From the NCBI GenBank assembly GCA_014904845.1, contig MU119331.1, positions 62,001 through 126,000 on the forward strand: 64,000 nucleotides of DNA. The letters run 5' to 3'. Origin of the DNA: Acephala macrosclerotiorum. Its lineage: Eukaryota > Ascomycota > Leotiomycetes > Helotiales > Mollisiaceae. The translations under genes were made by a program, and so were the position numbers. This document shows, piece by piece, positions 11,612 through 22,706 of this stretch. Under the pieces are notes generated by a model. It did not search any database and was not told the DNA's origin. It was given only the letters and a program-made list of their open reading frames with translations. Numbering within the stretch: the first letter of the stretch is position 1; each line of letters begins with the position of its first letter.

Positions 11612-12085
11612 ACAATGAATCCACATTGTCCATCTTCCTTAACTTTTGGCATCAAGTTGGTCAAGACACGAGCTGACATTCGCATCTAAACCACAACTGC
11701 CTCCCACTTTCAAATCCCATCTTCGTTTCACCTCTACCCTTCTTTGCCTTCTATGTCCCGCGTCCGAAACAAGGGCAAGAAGGCAGGCACATCATCGAGA
11801 GCAAAAGGGAAGGCATCAATCATATTCGCTATCTCTGTACTCGGTAGGCTGCATGTAGATAAGAACTACTTACAGCCAACCACGTTCGCATGACTTTTGC
11901 CACTCATCCCAAACGCCAGCAATGATCCACGCCTAGCAGCAAGCGATGCACTAACTCTTTCGCCAAAAAACCAAATCCCATGTTAGCCGCTCATATGAAA
12001 TGCATTATAGAGCGATACTCTCATTAGCTCGCCCGCTCGCGTATATGTCGCGCTCGCTCGTACGCTACGACCCTTCTCGCTCCCC
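11612..12085. other. Convergent intergenic spacer
   Basis: This lies between the end of the monooxygenase relic (+) and the stop of the Myb gene (-). No frame with a recognisable motif is present. It presumably contains the 3' UTR of the Myb gene. Confidence 0.5.
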
Positions 12086-15000
12086 TCAAAGCTCAACACT
12101 CTGCGCCCTGCCCGATTTCCTCGACGCACGTCGCGTCGGCTGAGCCTCCTCATAATCGTCATCAACATCATCATCCGCATATCTCTCGACTAATTCCTCC
12201 TCTGTCTCCTCCTCACTGCCGGATTCGCTGTCACTGTCACTATCGCCATCGCTTCCTTGGTTCGACATTCTTTTGTTTGAAGAAGGCACAAATCGCGGAA
12301 TGCTTGATGCGTCTGAAGATATCTGCGAGGGGGCTCTGACAAAGCCGTTTCGTCCGGGTCCGGGTGTTTCCTCATGGTGCTCTTGGCTTTCGAGATCGCC
12401 GTGTTGATCCATCTCGTCTTCGTAGTTGTTGAATGCAATGGGGGATCTCAGCCTCTGGCTTCCTGTAGCAAAGCCTCTTTGCTCTTGCTCTTCTTTCTCT
12501 TTGTCCTCGAATGGGATGTCAAGATATGCGTCTCGGAAATTATCGTCGTCATGGTGGATGCCATTGGTTGTAAGTTCAAGTTCAGGTTCTAGATATTCTT
12601 TAGCGGCATCATCGTTGTACTCATTATTTGGATTTGTAACATCGTCGCCACTGTGATTGTCGAGGTCGACGGATTCTTGGTCGTGAGTGAGCGTCGTGTA
12701 CTCGTTCTCGTCCTCCAAGTCTTCAGAATCGGAACTTGAAGAGGAGCGTGACTCGCTTGGTTGAGGTCGAGGAAGGGCGGGCAAGGTATAGTCTTCCTGG
12801 TCAGAGTCGACAAGATCTGGTGGTGAACTATCATCTCCGTCTTCATCATCGCTCTCTGCACCGTTGGCCTGGATTCCACCAACATGTATGCCATCTCCGT
12901 TCGGAAGAAATAGTGAGGGCACGGGCGCATTGTTCTCGTCAAAATCTTCAAAGTCTTGGGTAAGATTGGGATATCTGACTTGAAACTCAGAGGCGTGGAT
13001 TGGCTCGTTAGCTTCTTCATGGTTGGGATCAAGATCCATGTCGATCTCTGGTTGGGGTAGTGCATCTTCTTGATCCTGATCGAGGTCCGTACTACTTGAT
13101 TCTGGCACAGGAAGAGGCTCTTCTTCACGCTCCGAATCGTCTTGTGGCCGATGTTCAGTCTGTGGCCGAGATTGCTCTAGCTCAGGGCTGTCATTGACAA
13201 TGACAGGAGCCTCCCCTTCTGGAACAGGTTCTAATTCGTCATCACTAGCTGTGATTCGCTCTGTACTTTTATAAGCCTGCAGAGCTTTCTTCGGCTTGAC
13301 GAGTGGCTTCTTCGCCACACGTTTCGCCTTTGCCTTTCCATTCTTCAAAGACTGCATAGTAGCGAGAATATCCTCACACTCTTCTCCTTGGTGTTGATCG
13401 GTAATGTTCGTTTCCTGGCTCTGACTTTGATCGTGCTGTCGCATGCGCTCGCGAGCCTTCTTTTTTCTTTTGCTAGAGTTCAAATCCTGAATTAAAATGG
13501 GTTTTTTAGCCTTGGTGATGTTGAGTCGTCGAGTGCTGGGGCGTTCGCCGTTGTCTTCTCGTTCAGATTCAGATTCAACGGACAGGGCGTCTAGGTCACC
13601 AGCTTGTAGTGGTGAAATCCTTCTCTTTTTCCTTTTCGTGCTTGAAAGTTCGCCATTCTCATCTCGAACCCTCTTCTTTCGCTCACCAGACTTCCTTCCT
13701 GTCTTCTTCTTGCGCTCGAACCCAAACGGTGCTAAGAACCCAGCAGGATCATTGGGAGCCGACGCCTCGAATGCATCGATAAGGTATTGTACGATCTCAG
13801 AGAACTCCATATCCTCCTGATCTGGAACCTGTTCCCTGAGGTTGCGAAAGCAAACTCTCAGGGCCATCCGCTCACCCTTTGTGTTCAAGTCATCTTTCTG
13901 GATAAGCACCCACGGAATTTTGCCTTCTCGCCCAGCACCACTTTCTTTAATTGCATACAAGAGACGCAACTTCTTATCTGCGCTCATTGAACGGGCATCC
14001 TCTTGAGCAGCCTCCAAACGCCATTCGGCCTCTGCAATTGGAGCATTGGCCACTGGGTCATTCGGTGTTGTGTCCTGTCTTTCCTTCAGGATCTTCCATT
14101 TTGACAAACACTGAAGTCGACTCCTTGTTCTGCCCATCTTCTCACTGACTATGTTCCAGTCTATGAGTGATTCGTCGTCTTTGCTCTTTTCGCGTGGATC
14201 AGCGGACGCTTGCTTGAGCTCACGAACGCTCTCCAAGATTTCGGCAATCACGACTTTGAGCCGCTCTTCCTCTTCCTTGTCCCATGCGTCCTTCCGTTGG
14301 TTGTCACCACAAATGAGATAATTCCTCCATCGATCACGGCAATCCTCGGGAAATCTATTCATGATCTCGCCGATCTGCTTCCATTTCCCTGGGTACGATT
14401 CGTGCAGAGACTTGAGTTCCTCGTCTTGGTCTGGTGTCCATGCGCCACGGGCCTCGTAGTTATGATACCTGCGTCGCAATGTATTGACGATCTTTTGTCG
14501 TGGAATATCTGACATCTCGTCGCAAAGGTAGGCAACGAGACGTTTGGAATCCCCAGCCATAGATTTTTGCACCATCTCATTGAAGGCGAACTGGGCCATG
14601 CCTTCCTGGCCCCGCCATGATTCGACATGCTCGGCCATCTCTGCTATCTGCTCATCAGAAAGGCGACCCGTCGGTGTACCATTCGACGGTCGAGATGTCG
14701 ATTTAGCTTTCGAAGTCTTAGAAGCCGCTTTGTCCTTAGGTGGTTTTGATGATGCTGGCTTTCTTAGAGGCCTCCTTATGAGCTTCTTTGACGACTCGGG
14801 TTCGCCTGTAGGAAGGCGTCGCTTTCGTTTTTCGTTAGATTTCGGCACTACCGGCTCCTCGACAGGTTCAAACTCGCTTCCAGAATCGTCGAGATCTTCT
14901 CGAGGTGCCATGGGCGGGGCTTCAGGGGATTTGCGTACCACCGGTCTTGGTTCCGGATTTAAAGGAATTGTTAGACTGCCCAGTGAAATAACCGGCTGAC

Positions 15001-16620
15001 ATTTTGCTGGCACGGTTCTCTTGTTGATAGGCGTAAACATGGGTGTGGGCTGCCGTTCGTTCTGGAGAAATCGACTCGTAGCCTGTGGTCCTGCCGATGG
15101 AGAAGAATCTTTCTCTAGAGACTCCTTTATTTGTCTTGCTGCGATCGATGCGAAGTCTTCCCCGCTGTGTCTGGAATGCTGCTCAAAACGTCCCTGTTCT
15201 TCCATAGGACTTTCTGAATGGGTGGTAAATCCGAAATTGGTGAGAGGAGGCGTGCCCGTTGGTTTCTCCTTCCTTTTTCTCTGTTTCTTGCGAGGTTCTG
15301 GATCGACATCAGAAGCCTTTCTCTTCCCCAGAGCTTTTTCCGACGGTCGCTTCGGTGGGCTGTCAACATCATCACCCATGTTGCGATCAAGCGCTGCTCG
15401 GTTCAGTGTCATCGACCATGCGTTGTTTTGTAATTGGGCCTCGGTGTCCGGATCCACGAGGGTTGCTGAGTTGTTCCGGAGATGAACAAGAGCAGGAGTA
15501 AGTGGTTGGTGCAAAGGTGCGGCAGAATCATCGTCGTCTTCAGCAGCAAGCTCGTCCAGGATTGGCCTCACTGGCGTTTTGGCTTTTTGTTTCCCCTTCT
15601 CTATCTTTTTTAGTAACACTGCTAAATCTTCGGAAACGGCATCCTTCTGCGGCTCTTCGGGGGTGATCTCTGCCGCCGAATCTTTCTTTGTTCTCGATTT
15701 CCGTGGCTTCTTTGTCGCGCCAGCATTTGCTTGTGCTCTTTCTAATTTGGCGCTGTTGAACAAGGCCTCGTCCTCGTCAACATCGTCTTGCTCAGCCGCA
15801 GGATTATCCACAATGTCTGACAACGGAGCAGCTTTTCGCTTGCTCTTCGTACCATTCTTTGCATTGGACTTTCTCGACCGCGTAGCTTTAGGAGCCTTAG
15901 AGTGTGCAGCGGATTCCTCGACAGCGGATCCGCCATTACTCAAGCTGGACCCAGAACGTCTTCCTGGCTGATGCGGAGTGTCGTAGTCACCTTCATTCTC
16001 GTCATCTGCTGCGTCGACAGTGAGGGCACTTTTTCGTGCGGTTTTGCTCTTAGTCGTAGTAGGCTTCGTTTCATTGACTTTGCTCTTTGGCTTCCCATTC
16101 TTATCGCCACTGACAGCAGGTATAGCTTCCAGGCTTCCATCCATATCCACTGCTATGCTTGTGTTCGCGGCGTCGACCTCCATATCCTCAGGCTCTTCGC
16201 AGAGCCCTTCTAGTAGCTCTTCCTGGACTTGTGATTTTCGGGGCGCCTTCTTTCTAGTGAGGTTTCCAGCTGCCTTGCCGCGCTTCGCCTTTCCGTTTGC
16301 CTTTCTCTTCCCTTTCTTCTCTTTCGTATTGTTTGGTATATCGGCTTCAGCATCTGGAGTATTCACGTCCAGGAACTCTTGGTCGAGCCTTTCTTCGGCG
16401 TGCCCCTCTCCAGTGTTGTTTGCGCGCTCGGTTTCGCACTGGTTCGTGGTCTCGAATCTCGAATTTTGAGGATCTGCAAGCCAGAGAGGACCAATTAGCA
16501 TGTGCGAAATTAAGGCGTGCGTCAGGAATGAGATTTGTACTCACCGTCACTCCCGATTTCGTTTTTAACGGAGGGCTGCGCCTGAGAACTGGAGAACATT
16601 CTGCTAATGATTCGCATCAT
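12086..16620 (-). CDS. Large Myb/SANT DNA-binding protein, Reb1/TTF-1-like (1487 aa)
   Basis: Two exons, 16620-16545 and 16473-12086, are joined across a 71-bp intron (16474-16544, GTGAGTAC...GCTAAT...TTGCAG) that keeps frame (GSD/DPQNSRF). ATG triplets at 16620, 16617 and 16599 are all in frame; I chose the first. The N-terminal 600 residues are basic, Lys/Ser/Pro-rich and low in complexity. A helical lead-in (EQIAEMAEHVESWRGQEG, about residues 628-699, ending RRRYHNYEARG) precedes a Myb repeat at about 700-747 (GAWTPDQDEELKSLHESYPG through DRWRNYLICG) and a second, interrupted Myb-like repeat to about 822 (DAWDKEEEERLKVV ... RSRLQCLSKWK). This layout is that of Reb1/TTF-1-type factors, which bind rDNA terminators and stop RNA polymerase I. 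The last 400 residues are strongly acidic. Nuclear location is expected. The specific orthology is inference. Confidence 0.9.
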
Positions 16621-17284
16621 CTTGAGGGTGTATGCGCATGTTTCATTGTCGCGTTCTCACACTTGGCTTACCCTACGAAAGGGTTTTGGGGCGTAATTGA
16701 GTGAATGGCGGAAGGTATGATGACGCGTAGCTTCTCGAGCGCGTGAATCTCGAAATTTCGTGATGAGGTTTACGGTTGTTTGGGGCCTTGAATATGAGGC
16801 TTCAAGTCTCGCTTCCCCACGTTCACCCATTCCTAAAGAGGAAAGTGGGGTCAAGGGAGCACGCGATCGATCATCGAACCTGAACAGCGTCTCAACCTGC
16901 CCAATTCTTCATGTTTCGAAATGTATCTCGATTGCCAGTACATCTGCCGAAATCAATTTATCAGACACTACGAGGGACTTCAGCTATGTTCTGATGTATC
17001 GAATCCTTCGGCTGCGGGACATTTGTTAGGCCCCCCGACGCTGCTGTTGAATGTCAAAGACTACAGCATCAAAGCCTGTCTCGAAATATGTTCACACACC
17101 CCTTGCCTAATTTTACGTTCTTGAACTGAAAGTGTTTATGTTTCAGATTCGTTCTTGGACTGAGGACTTCTTGCTTGCTTTCGATGTTTCAATAGTCTGA
17201 CTGATGGATTGCGTATTTTTATCGTACAGTGCCTTCTTCTCTGAACACAGCCATCCTTAGAGGAAGTATTGATTGGTGGTAATC
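16621..17284. other. Upstream region of the Myb gene, downstream of QCR8
   Basis: No gene seen. It should hold the Myb gene promoter and the QCR8 3' UTR. Short frames on + have no recognisable motif. Confidence 0.5.
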
Positions 17285-17793
17285 TTAGGACATGTCCTCC
17301 TCACTGGCAAGCCTCCCTGCTTTCGAATTTAAGTAATGATTTCTGTAAAATAAGTCAACGATCTGCTCCTCAAGATGCGTTTATCCAAGTCGACGTTGTG
17401 AAAACTTACTTCTTGACAGCCCAGTCCATCAATACGTATGCTGCCACCAAAGGCGGAACAACATAGAAAAATTGAGCCCCTGACCTTCGCGCAGTGTTGA
17501 AGACAGCATTTCGTAATGCTCCCGCGAGTGGTCGTTGCTGGTTTGCACAAAGGTTGTAAGTGACGATGCCCTTCTGTTTGGGAAGCACTGTTTCAGTCAG
17601 TTCTTGCAATGTGCAATGTGAAGCGCTTGAGAAAATGTTGGGATGAAGCTCGAGTATGAAATGCAGCTTACTTCCATGGCCCCAGGGCAACACAGGGGGT
17701 CTGCGTTTAAGTCAGGTTACTACCCAATGATGAGACTCTGACGTGGAAGACTTACTGGCCACGAGGGGTATTAGGTTCCGGATCGTAGTTCAT
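17285..17793 (-). CDS. QCR8: Ubiquinol-cytochrome c reductase subunit 8 (100 aa, four exons)
   Basis: Exons are 17793-17756, 17700-17672, 17587-17410 and 17342-17285, with introns of 55, 84 and 67 bp. All have good donors (GTAAGT, GTAAGC, GTAAGT) and AG acceptors, and every join keeps frame. The product begins MNYDPEPNTPRGQPPVLPWG and holds the UcrQ/QCR8 signature: KQKGIVTY (27-34), QQRPLAGALRNAVFNT (39-54), a membrane span FFYVVPPLVAAYVLMDWAV (62-80) and NHYLNSKAGR (83-92). Its length is usual for fungal QCR8. The subunit sits in mitochondrial complex III, touching cytochrome b, and is part of the respiratory chain. It is the only clear housekeeping respiratory gene in the window. It lies head-to-head with a Zn2Cys6 regulator, sharing a 752-bp upstream region. 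Confidence 0.93.
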
Positions 17794-18545
17794 CTTGAAA
17801 CAAAATATCGAACAGATTCATTTGAAAGGGAAGTCATGAGCTGTTCACCTCTTAAATATAAAATTCAGCCAGCCAGCCCTGCTGAAGTATACCTTTCGGC
17901 ACATGTCGGATCTGATTGGCTCTGGTCAGGAATTCTATTTTGATCACCGACCCGGGGACCTTGTGGTCTCGTGCCCATGCATAATCTCACGTCGTTGCGA
18001 GGCAGTCTCCAAAAGTAACATCAAAAATGATATGATGATCAACTCGGCTGGGCAATTTATGAAATTCAGGGGGGATCCTCTCGCTTAAAATGCGCATTAA
18101 CCTCGTCCAGTAAAGGGGCTCCACCGCGTCGAAAAAAGTGGCCGATTTTAGCATTCTGCCCAAATGCGATAAACTCACGATTTCATTAACAAATAAAATA
18201 TACACACAAAATATATGCACAAGTTCGCTAGTTTCTCGAGAATCACATATGAGGGTTACAACCACTTTGCAGCGTGGGTGGGTAGACAATACAAAGTTGA
18301 GTAGGGGAGATTTTGGTGTTCTCGCTTGTCAAAATCGGCCATATTTTTCGACGCGGTGGAGAGGGGGGAAACGCTGAGCGCGTTTAGATAACGCTAAGAT
18401 AAGGCCTCGCCTCTCGGTGTGAAGGTCCACAACGGCGACATGCGTTCCTGCAGTTTTACGTGGAATTAACTTCAGTCTCCGTATTGCTCACTCCAGCTTC
18501 CATTCGTTTATTACAACCTCATCTGGTATCATTAGACAAAAATAC
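17794..18545. promoter_or_regulatory. Divergent promoter, QCR8 (-) and Zn2Cys6 gene (+)
   Basis: A 752-bp region between two start codons that point away from each other. No other gene is visible. I found no repeated operator-like motif in it by eye. Confidence 0.5.
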
Positions 18546-20336
18546 ATGTTTTTCATGGCAGATACAGCTGTGGGCCAAGGTTTACAGAGCAATCAGCCCA
18601 CCGCGAAGCCAGGTCTCTCGACGCTTCCATCAAGCGCTGCTGTATACAGACCCCGCATCCGACGCAATTTTCCCAGGTCAAAGCTTGGATGTCTCACTTG
18701 TAGGTCGAGGCGCAAGAAATGTGATGAAAGGCCTGGTACTTGTCGGAACTGTGAGAAGAGGAAGGTTGAATGTTCGTGGCCTCTACTGAAGGAAGCTGAA
18801 GAGCAAGCGGTATACGAAAATGTGCCTCAAAGGGTTAGTCACGTTCTTACCATGGTAATTTCGATCTAATTTGGACAAGAACGAATCAAATCACCCTGGG
18901 TTTGAGTCTGGTACTAAATCTCCCTCGAATCACAATGTGCAAAACCCCCCATCAAGGGCAGCCGTAACATCACTCGTTCTGACTTGGTCCGAACCTCCTC
19001 CGCCGCCTTCCTCTAATAACAAACAATCTACCAAGCCGTGGTATATCCAATGGGCCCTACCATACAGCCCAAAGATTCTGCAATCACCTAGCTCCCGCCT
19101 GCTCTTCGAGCGATACCTCTCCCAAACATCTAATAACCTTGGCATAACCCCAACCCCCCAAAATCCCTTCGTTGGTTATGTTATCCCACTCGCTTTCTCC
19201 ACCGACTTGATTATGAACTGCGTACTGGCACTCTCGGGGGCAGATTATTGTGCGAAAGAATCCGCCGATCCAGCTACCAAATCAGTCGCCTGGTCACACT
19301 ATTCTCTAGCAGTTCGAGGTCTCCGTACACATCTGTCCAACAATGAACACCGCAGTGTTGAAAACACTTTGCATATGCTATTCATCACGATGGGTATATG
19401 CATGATTGAAGTATGTCACTCGTTCCCATGTTAGACACAAGTCATCTGACGTATCAGCTCATGTCCAGCGCTCCTACTGACAAAATATTCCACCATTTAC
19501 TCGCGAGCCGACACCTTATATTCAACATTCTCTCCTCTCCCACACTACTGATTGATCCGGATCATGTCTCTTTGTTCGGATACCTCTTCGAACTCTATTC
19601 TTACCACGCGCTCGGAGGCTCTGTCCACACACTTCAGCAGCTCGACAGTCCCGTTGCCCACAGCATTCTGAACCTCGACTTCTTTCTCGGCTCTTTCGAT
19701 TCGACGATTCAATACCCATTCTACTCACCCACATTCGGCAGCAGAGGTCATCTCTTATCTGCCTTCGCTCCGCCAATTGCTTCTCTCATCAAGGTCCGAT
19801 TGTCCGAATCAGAGGTAAATTTGGAGGAGAACCCGCAGATACATATTCTATACCAAACCCTCGCTTCCCAACTCCAAGCCTGGCAACCTCCCCAATCGCA
19901 ACCCGATATCGAGATCCCGCCAGAGAAAGCAGCAGCAGTGATCATCTACCAAAGCGCCCTCCTCATCTACTTACACTCTGCACTTCTCTCTCCCTCCCCC
20001 CTCACCTCTCCTTCCCCAGTAGCCCAGGCTATACTCACCGAGATCCAAATCCGAATAGAAATCTGCCTCCCCCTCCTTTCCCCTCTCTACCCCTCACGGA
20101 TGGAAGGTGTCCTTCTCTGGCCTGCGTTGATCATTGGGAGTTGTCTGAGGAAGGAGGAAGAGAGGAACATATTGAGAGCGGCGAAGGGGAGAGCGAGGTA
20201 TAAGTTGACGACTGTTGTTTGGGTTGATGAAATTTTGGAGAGGTTGTGGAAGGCTGCGGAAAGAGAGGGTGGGGGATGTGGCAGGCTTTGGGGACCGAGG
20301 GGATTGGCTGCCATGATCGAAAACGGGATGGATTGA
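18546..20336 (+). CDS. Zn2Cys6 transcription factor, Fungal_trans_2-like (565 aa)
   Basis: Exons are 18546-18833, 18880-19410 and 19458-20336, with 46- and 47-bp introns (GTTAGT...CAAG; GTATGT...CTGAC...TCAG), all phase 0. ATG at 18546, with an alternative in-frame ATG at 18555. The zinc cluster is complete: Cys49, 52, 59, 66, 69 and 76 (CX2CX6CX6CX2CX6C; GCLTCRSRRKKCDE then CRNCEKRKVEC). It would bind CGG-type half-sites. A Pro-rich linker (about residues 130-140) precedes a helical body starting SSRLLFERYLSQTS and PFVGYVIPLAFSTDLIMNCV, the pattern of the Fungal_trans_2 (PF11951) fold. The protein ends GLAAMIENGMD. All three exons stay open and ligands are intact, so it should be functional. 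Its target is unknown; the divergent partner is QCR8, but co-regulation is only a possibility. Confidence 0.9.
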
Positions 20337-21958
20337 TTGATATTGGAAAATCTCCACCCAACAAAATAGTGGATGCCAAATTCTAGGAGAGTTCAGGTGC
20401 TTGGCTGAATTTCCAGGGACAGGCTCTGTTTGTACAAGCTTTCTATCCTTGACTTGATTGTCGAAAATTAAGAGAGTGAAAGGATGTGTTGCCAAATCAT
20501 CTAGCAACGATGCACCGAAAAGCTAAAATGATGAGTTTGCTGGCCAGGCCTTCTATCGTTGTGCATGTAACATAGCTTGCATTGTGATGTTCAAACAAGA
20601 CTTCAGGAAACACATGACTGACAACACCACTTACAATGACAGCCTGCTTAGTTCATCCTATTATGTTCTATCATCACCCGAAGCAATTCGTTGTCTCCTA
20701 GTCGATTTCTCCAATCAGGGACCACAAAACCAGCCTCATGTTACACAGCAGAGGTTGCAGTTTTGACCAGAGCGAGCCTCACAGCGTACTCTGTTGTAAC
20801 AATGTCAGCAGATTTGCCGTCTCATCCGCCGAGGCGCTCCGAGTCATCGGTCCCAAATTCAAACGTTATTCTAGATCAATATCGGAGACTATGAAAGTCT
20901 CTATTAATTGGAAATACCACATATACCGGCAAGCTTGGCGAATTGACATCTTGGCCATCACGTCTGACCTTTGGCTCACATCGTACCAGACACAGGGCAA
21001 TTGAAGAGAACCTTCTAGGTGAACTTGAATGTGAAACCATACCTGTGCACGAGATTTTGGAAATATTCGAGCTCGTTAATAGTACAGAAGTATAACTGTT
21101 AACTGGAATAGGTTTATGAACTTTGATGCCACGGGTACCTTTATACGTAAAAGTGTTACAAAGTTTATAAAAAATCGCTAATCAAATAAGCATCGAAATA
21201 TTACTATTTAAATACTATTTATTAATTATTTATATTTACGAAATTTAAAAATTAATTATAAAATTTAATAAAAAAATATTAAATTAATTTTTTTTTTAAT
21301 ATTATTTTAAAATAAATTATTATATTAAATTATATTCGAACATAAAGCTTTTTTTTAATACTTCGTTTAATATTTACTCACGATATAAAAAGTATTTAAA
21401 AAATTATAATAAAATCAAAATATATATAATATTAAATATTATTATAAACTAAGGAGAATTGGGCTATCTTAGTAGTTTCAAGTTACTTGAACATTGAGGT
21501 TTTAACTGTCCCAAATATCTAATAATAATACGTCGACCGTGAGGATATGTGGGGGGAAATAAGAGGTTCACGTGAGCAGATACTGAGGAAATTTCTGCAA
21601 ACCAGTGTAACATATAAAGGAATGCCTAAGAACTCTCGTAAATTTTACAAATGCACAATTTATTAGAAATATATAAAGGAGAGCATCAGTTTATAATATC
21701 AAGGGCTGCAAAAGACAACTCCCAATCACAAGCAAAGCACACAGGAAGTTTTGAGAGACATCATCAAGAATTCATGCAATCATGCAATAGCTGCTATTAT
21801 CACAACCGCACGTACTACCTAGCTCAATGTAATGAGAAGCCCCAAGTAAATCTTCATTTTGAGTCCTTACCTCGCCATTCCTTTCCGAAATACGACTCTT
21901 CGTCTTGGGTGAGATGAGAGATGTCGCGGTTTTCTAGTATCCACCGCCCTGTGACAAA
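20337..21958. other. Intergenic stretch
   Basis: No gene I can support. Frames at 20584-20766, 20738-21004 and 21651-21917 (+) lack motifs and do not splice into anything recognisable. The stretch contains the AT-rich block listed separately. Confidence 0.4.
21155..21460. repeat. Small AT-rich, RIP-like block
   Basis: About 300 bp of almost pure A/T with scattered CG, abruptly different from both flanks. The base composition and many TA/TTAA strings are what RIP leaves after a repeat has been mutated. No reading frame or terminal repeat could be recovered, so the parent element is unknown. Confidence 0.6.
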
Positions 21959-22706
21959 TCAGCGGCTGATCATTGTATATCTTGCACTATCCGAAAGGAT
22001 GATGCACCAATCTTCTATGTAGTGAACAGCGGAAATAAGGGAAGGAGCACGTACTGTATCTGGTTGATTTGTGCCCGAACCTGAACCTGAACCTGAACTC
22101 GAACCCGACCCCGAACTTGAGCCTGAGCCTTGACCAGAACTTGTGCCGCCTTCACTAGAACCTGTTACCACTTCACCAGAAGCTGTACCGCCTTCACCAG
22201 AACCAGTACCCCCTTCGCCAGCGTCTGCTACCTCGACAGAAATTTTCACAGCAAAGGGCTCAATCGATACCTGGAACAGTCAGCGCAGCTTTCATATAGA
22301 GCCTCGAAGTGTCGGCCACTCCAGACTGTCAGAATAGAACTTACACTGGCAGCATACACAACATTGTGCGTCTCTTTACTCAAGACTAAAGCAGTTCGGT
22401 CATGAGGAGACAAAATCATATCCATAAGCTGCCATCCTGGAGCGGCGACTGCTGAAAGAAAAAGACGAGACGTGAAGAAGTTCTCGTCGTCCACACACAT
22501 GTTCAAACTATCTGCAAGATAATGATCTGCCGTCGGACCCGAGATGATCTTGATTTCCTTGTGAGCTAAGTTAGTTGATGTCGGTAGTATGCAAGAGTAA
22601 GTAGAGGAATTGAATCTGCGGGATGTCGGGGAGGATCAAAACTCACAGGTACAAGTGAAATATCAACCACAATCAAGTCAATGAAATTCATGTTTTTATG
22701 AAACAT
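21959..22706 (-). CDS. Small hypothetical protein with Gly/Ser/Thr repeat (194 aa)
   Basis: Not recognised. Exons are 22706-22647, 22557-22345 and 22270-21959; introns of 89 and 74 bp (GTGAGT...CAAG; GTAAGT...TTCCAG) keep frame. It starts MFHKNMNFIDLIVVDISLVP. The middle (SGPTADHYLADSLNMC ... GWQLMDMILSPHDRTALVLS) looks like a folded domain of about 90 residues. Then comes a Gly/Ser/Thr/Glu repeat of about 50 residues, encoded by a GC-rich minisatellite at 22065-22215. A further GTACGT...ACTACATAG intron just after the repeat is possible and would give the alternative ending GASSFRIVQDIQ. Which C-terminus is used needs RNA evidence. No signal peptide or membrane span is visible. Confidence 0.6.
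22065..22215. repeat. Coding minisatellite (Gly/Ser/Thr)
   Basis: Imperfect 6-bp units (GAACCT/GAACCC on +) pass into longer 12-18-bp units containing CCTTCACCAGAA. On the minus strand they encode (SG)n and GEGGTxSG repeats within the small hypothetical gene. Such arrays vary readily in length between strains. Confidence 0.7.

Noticed and set aside
15021..16469. Long plus-strand open frames opposite the Myb gene
   Set aside because: They are antisense shadows of a 1.4-kb-codon coding exon with Ser/Glu/Lys-rich composition; no motif of their own.
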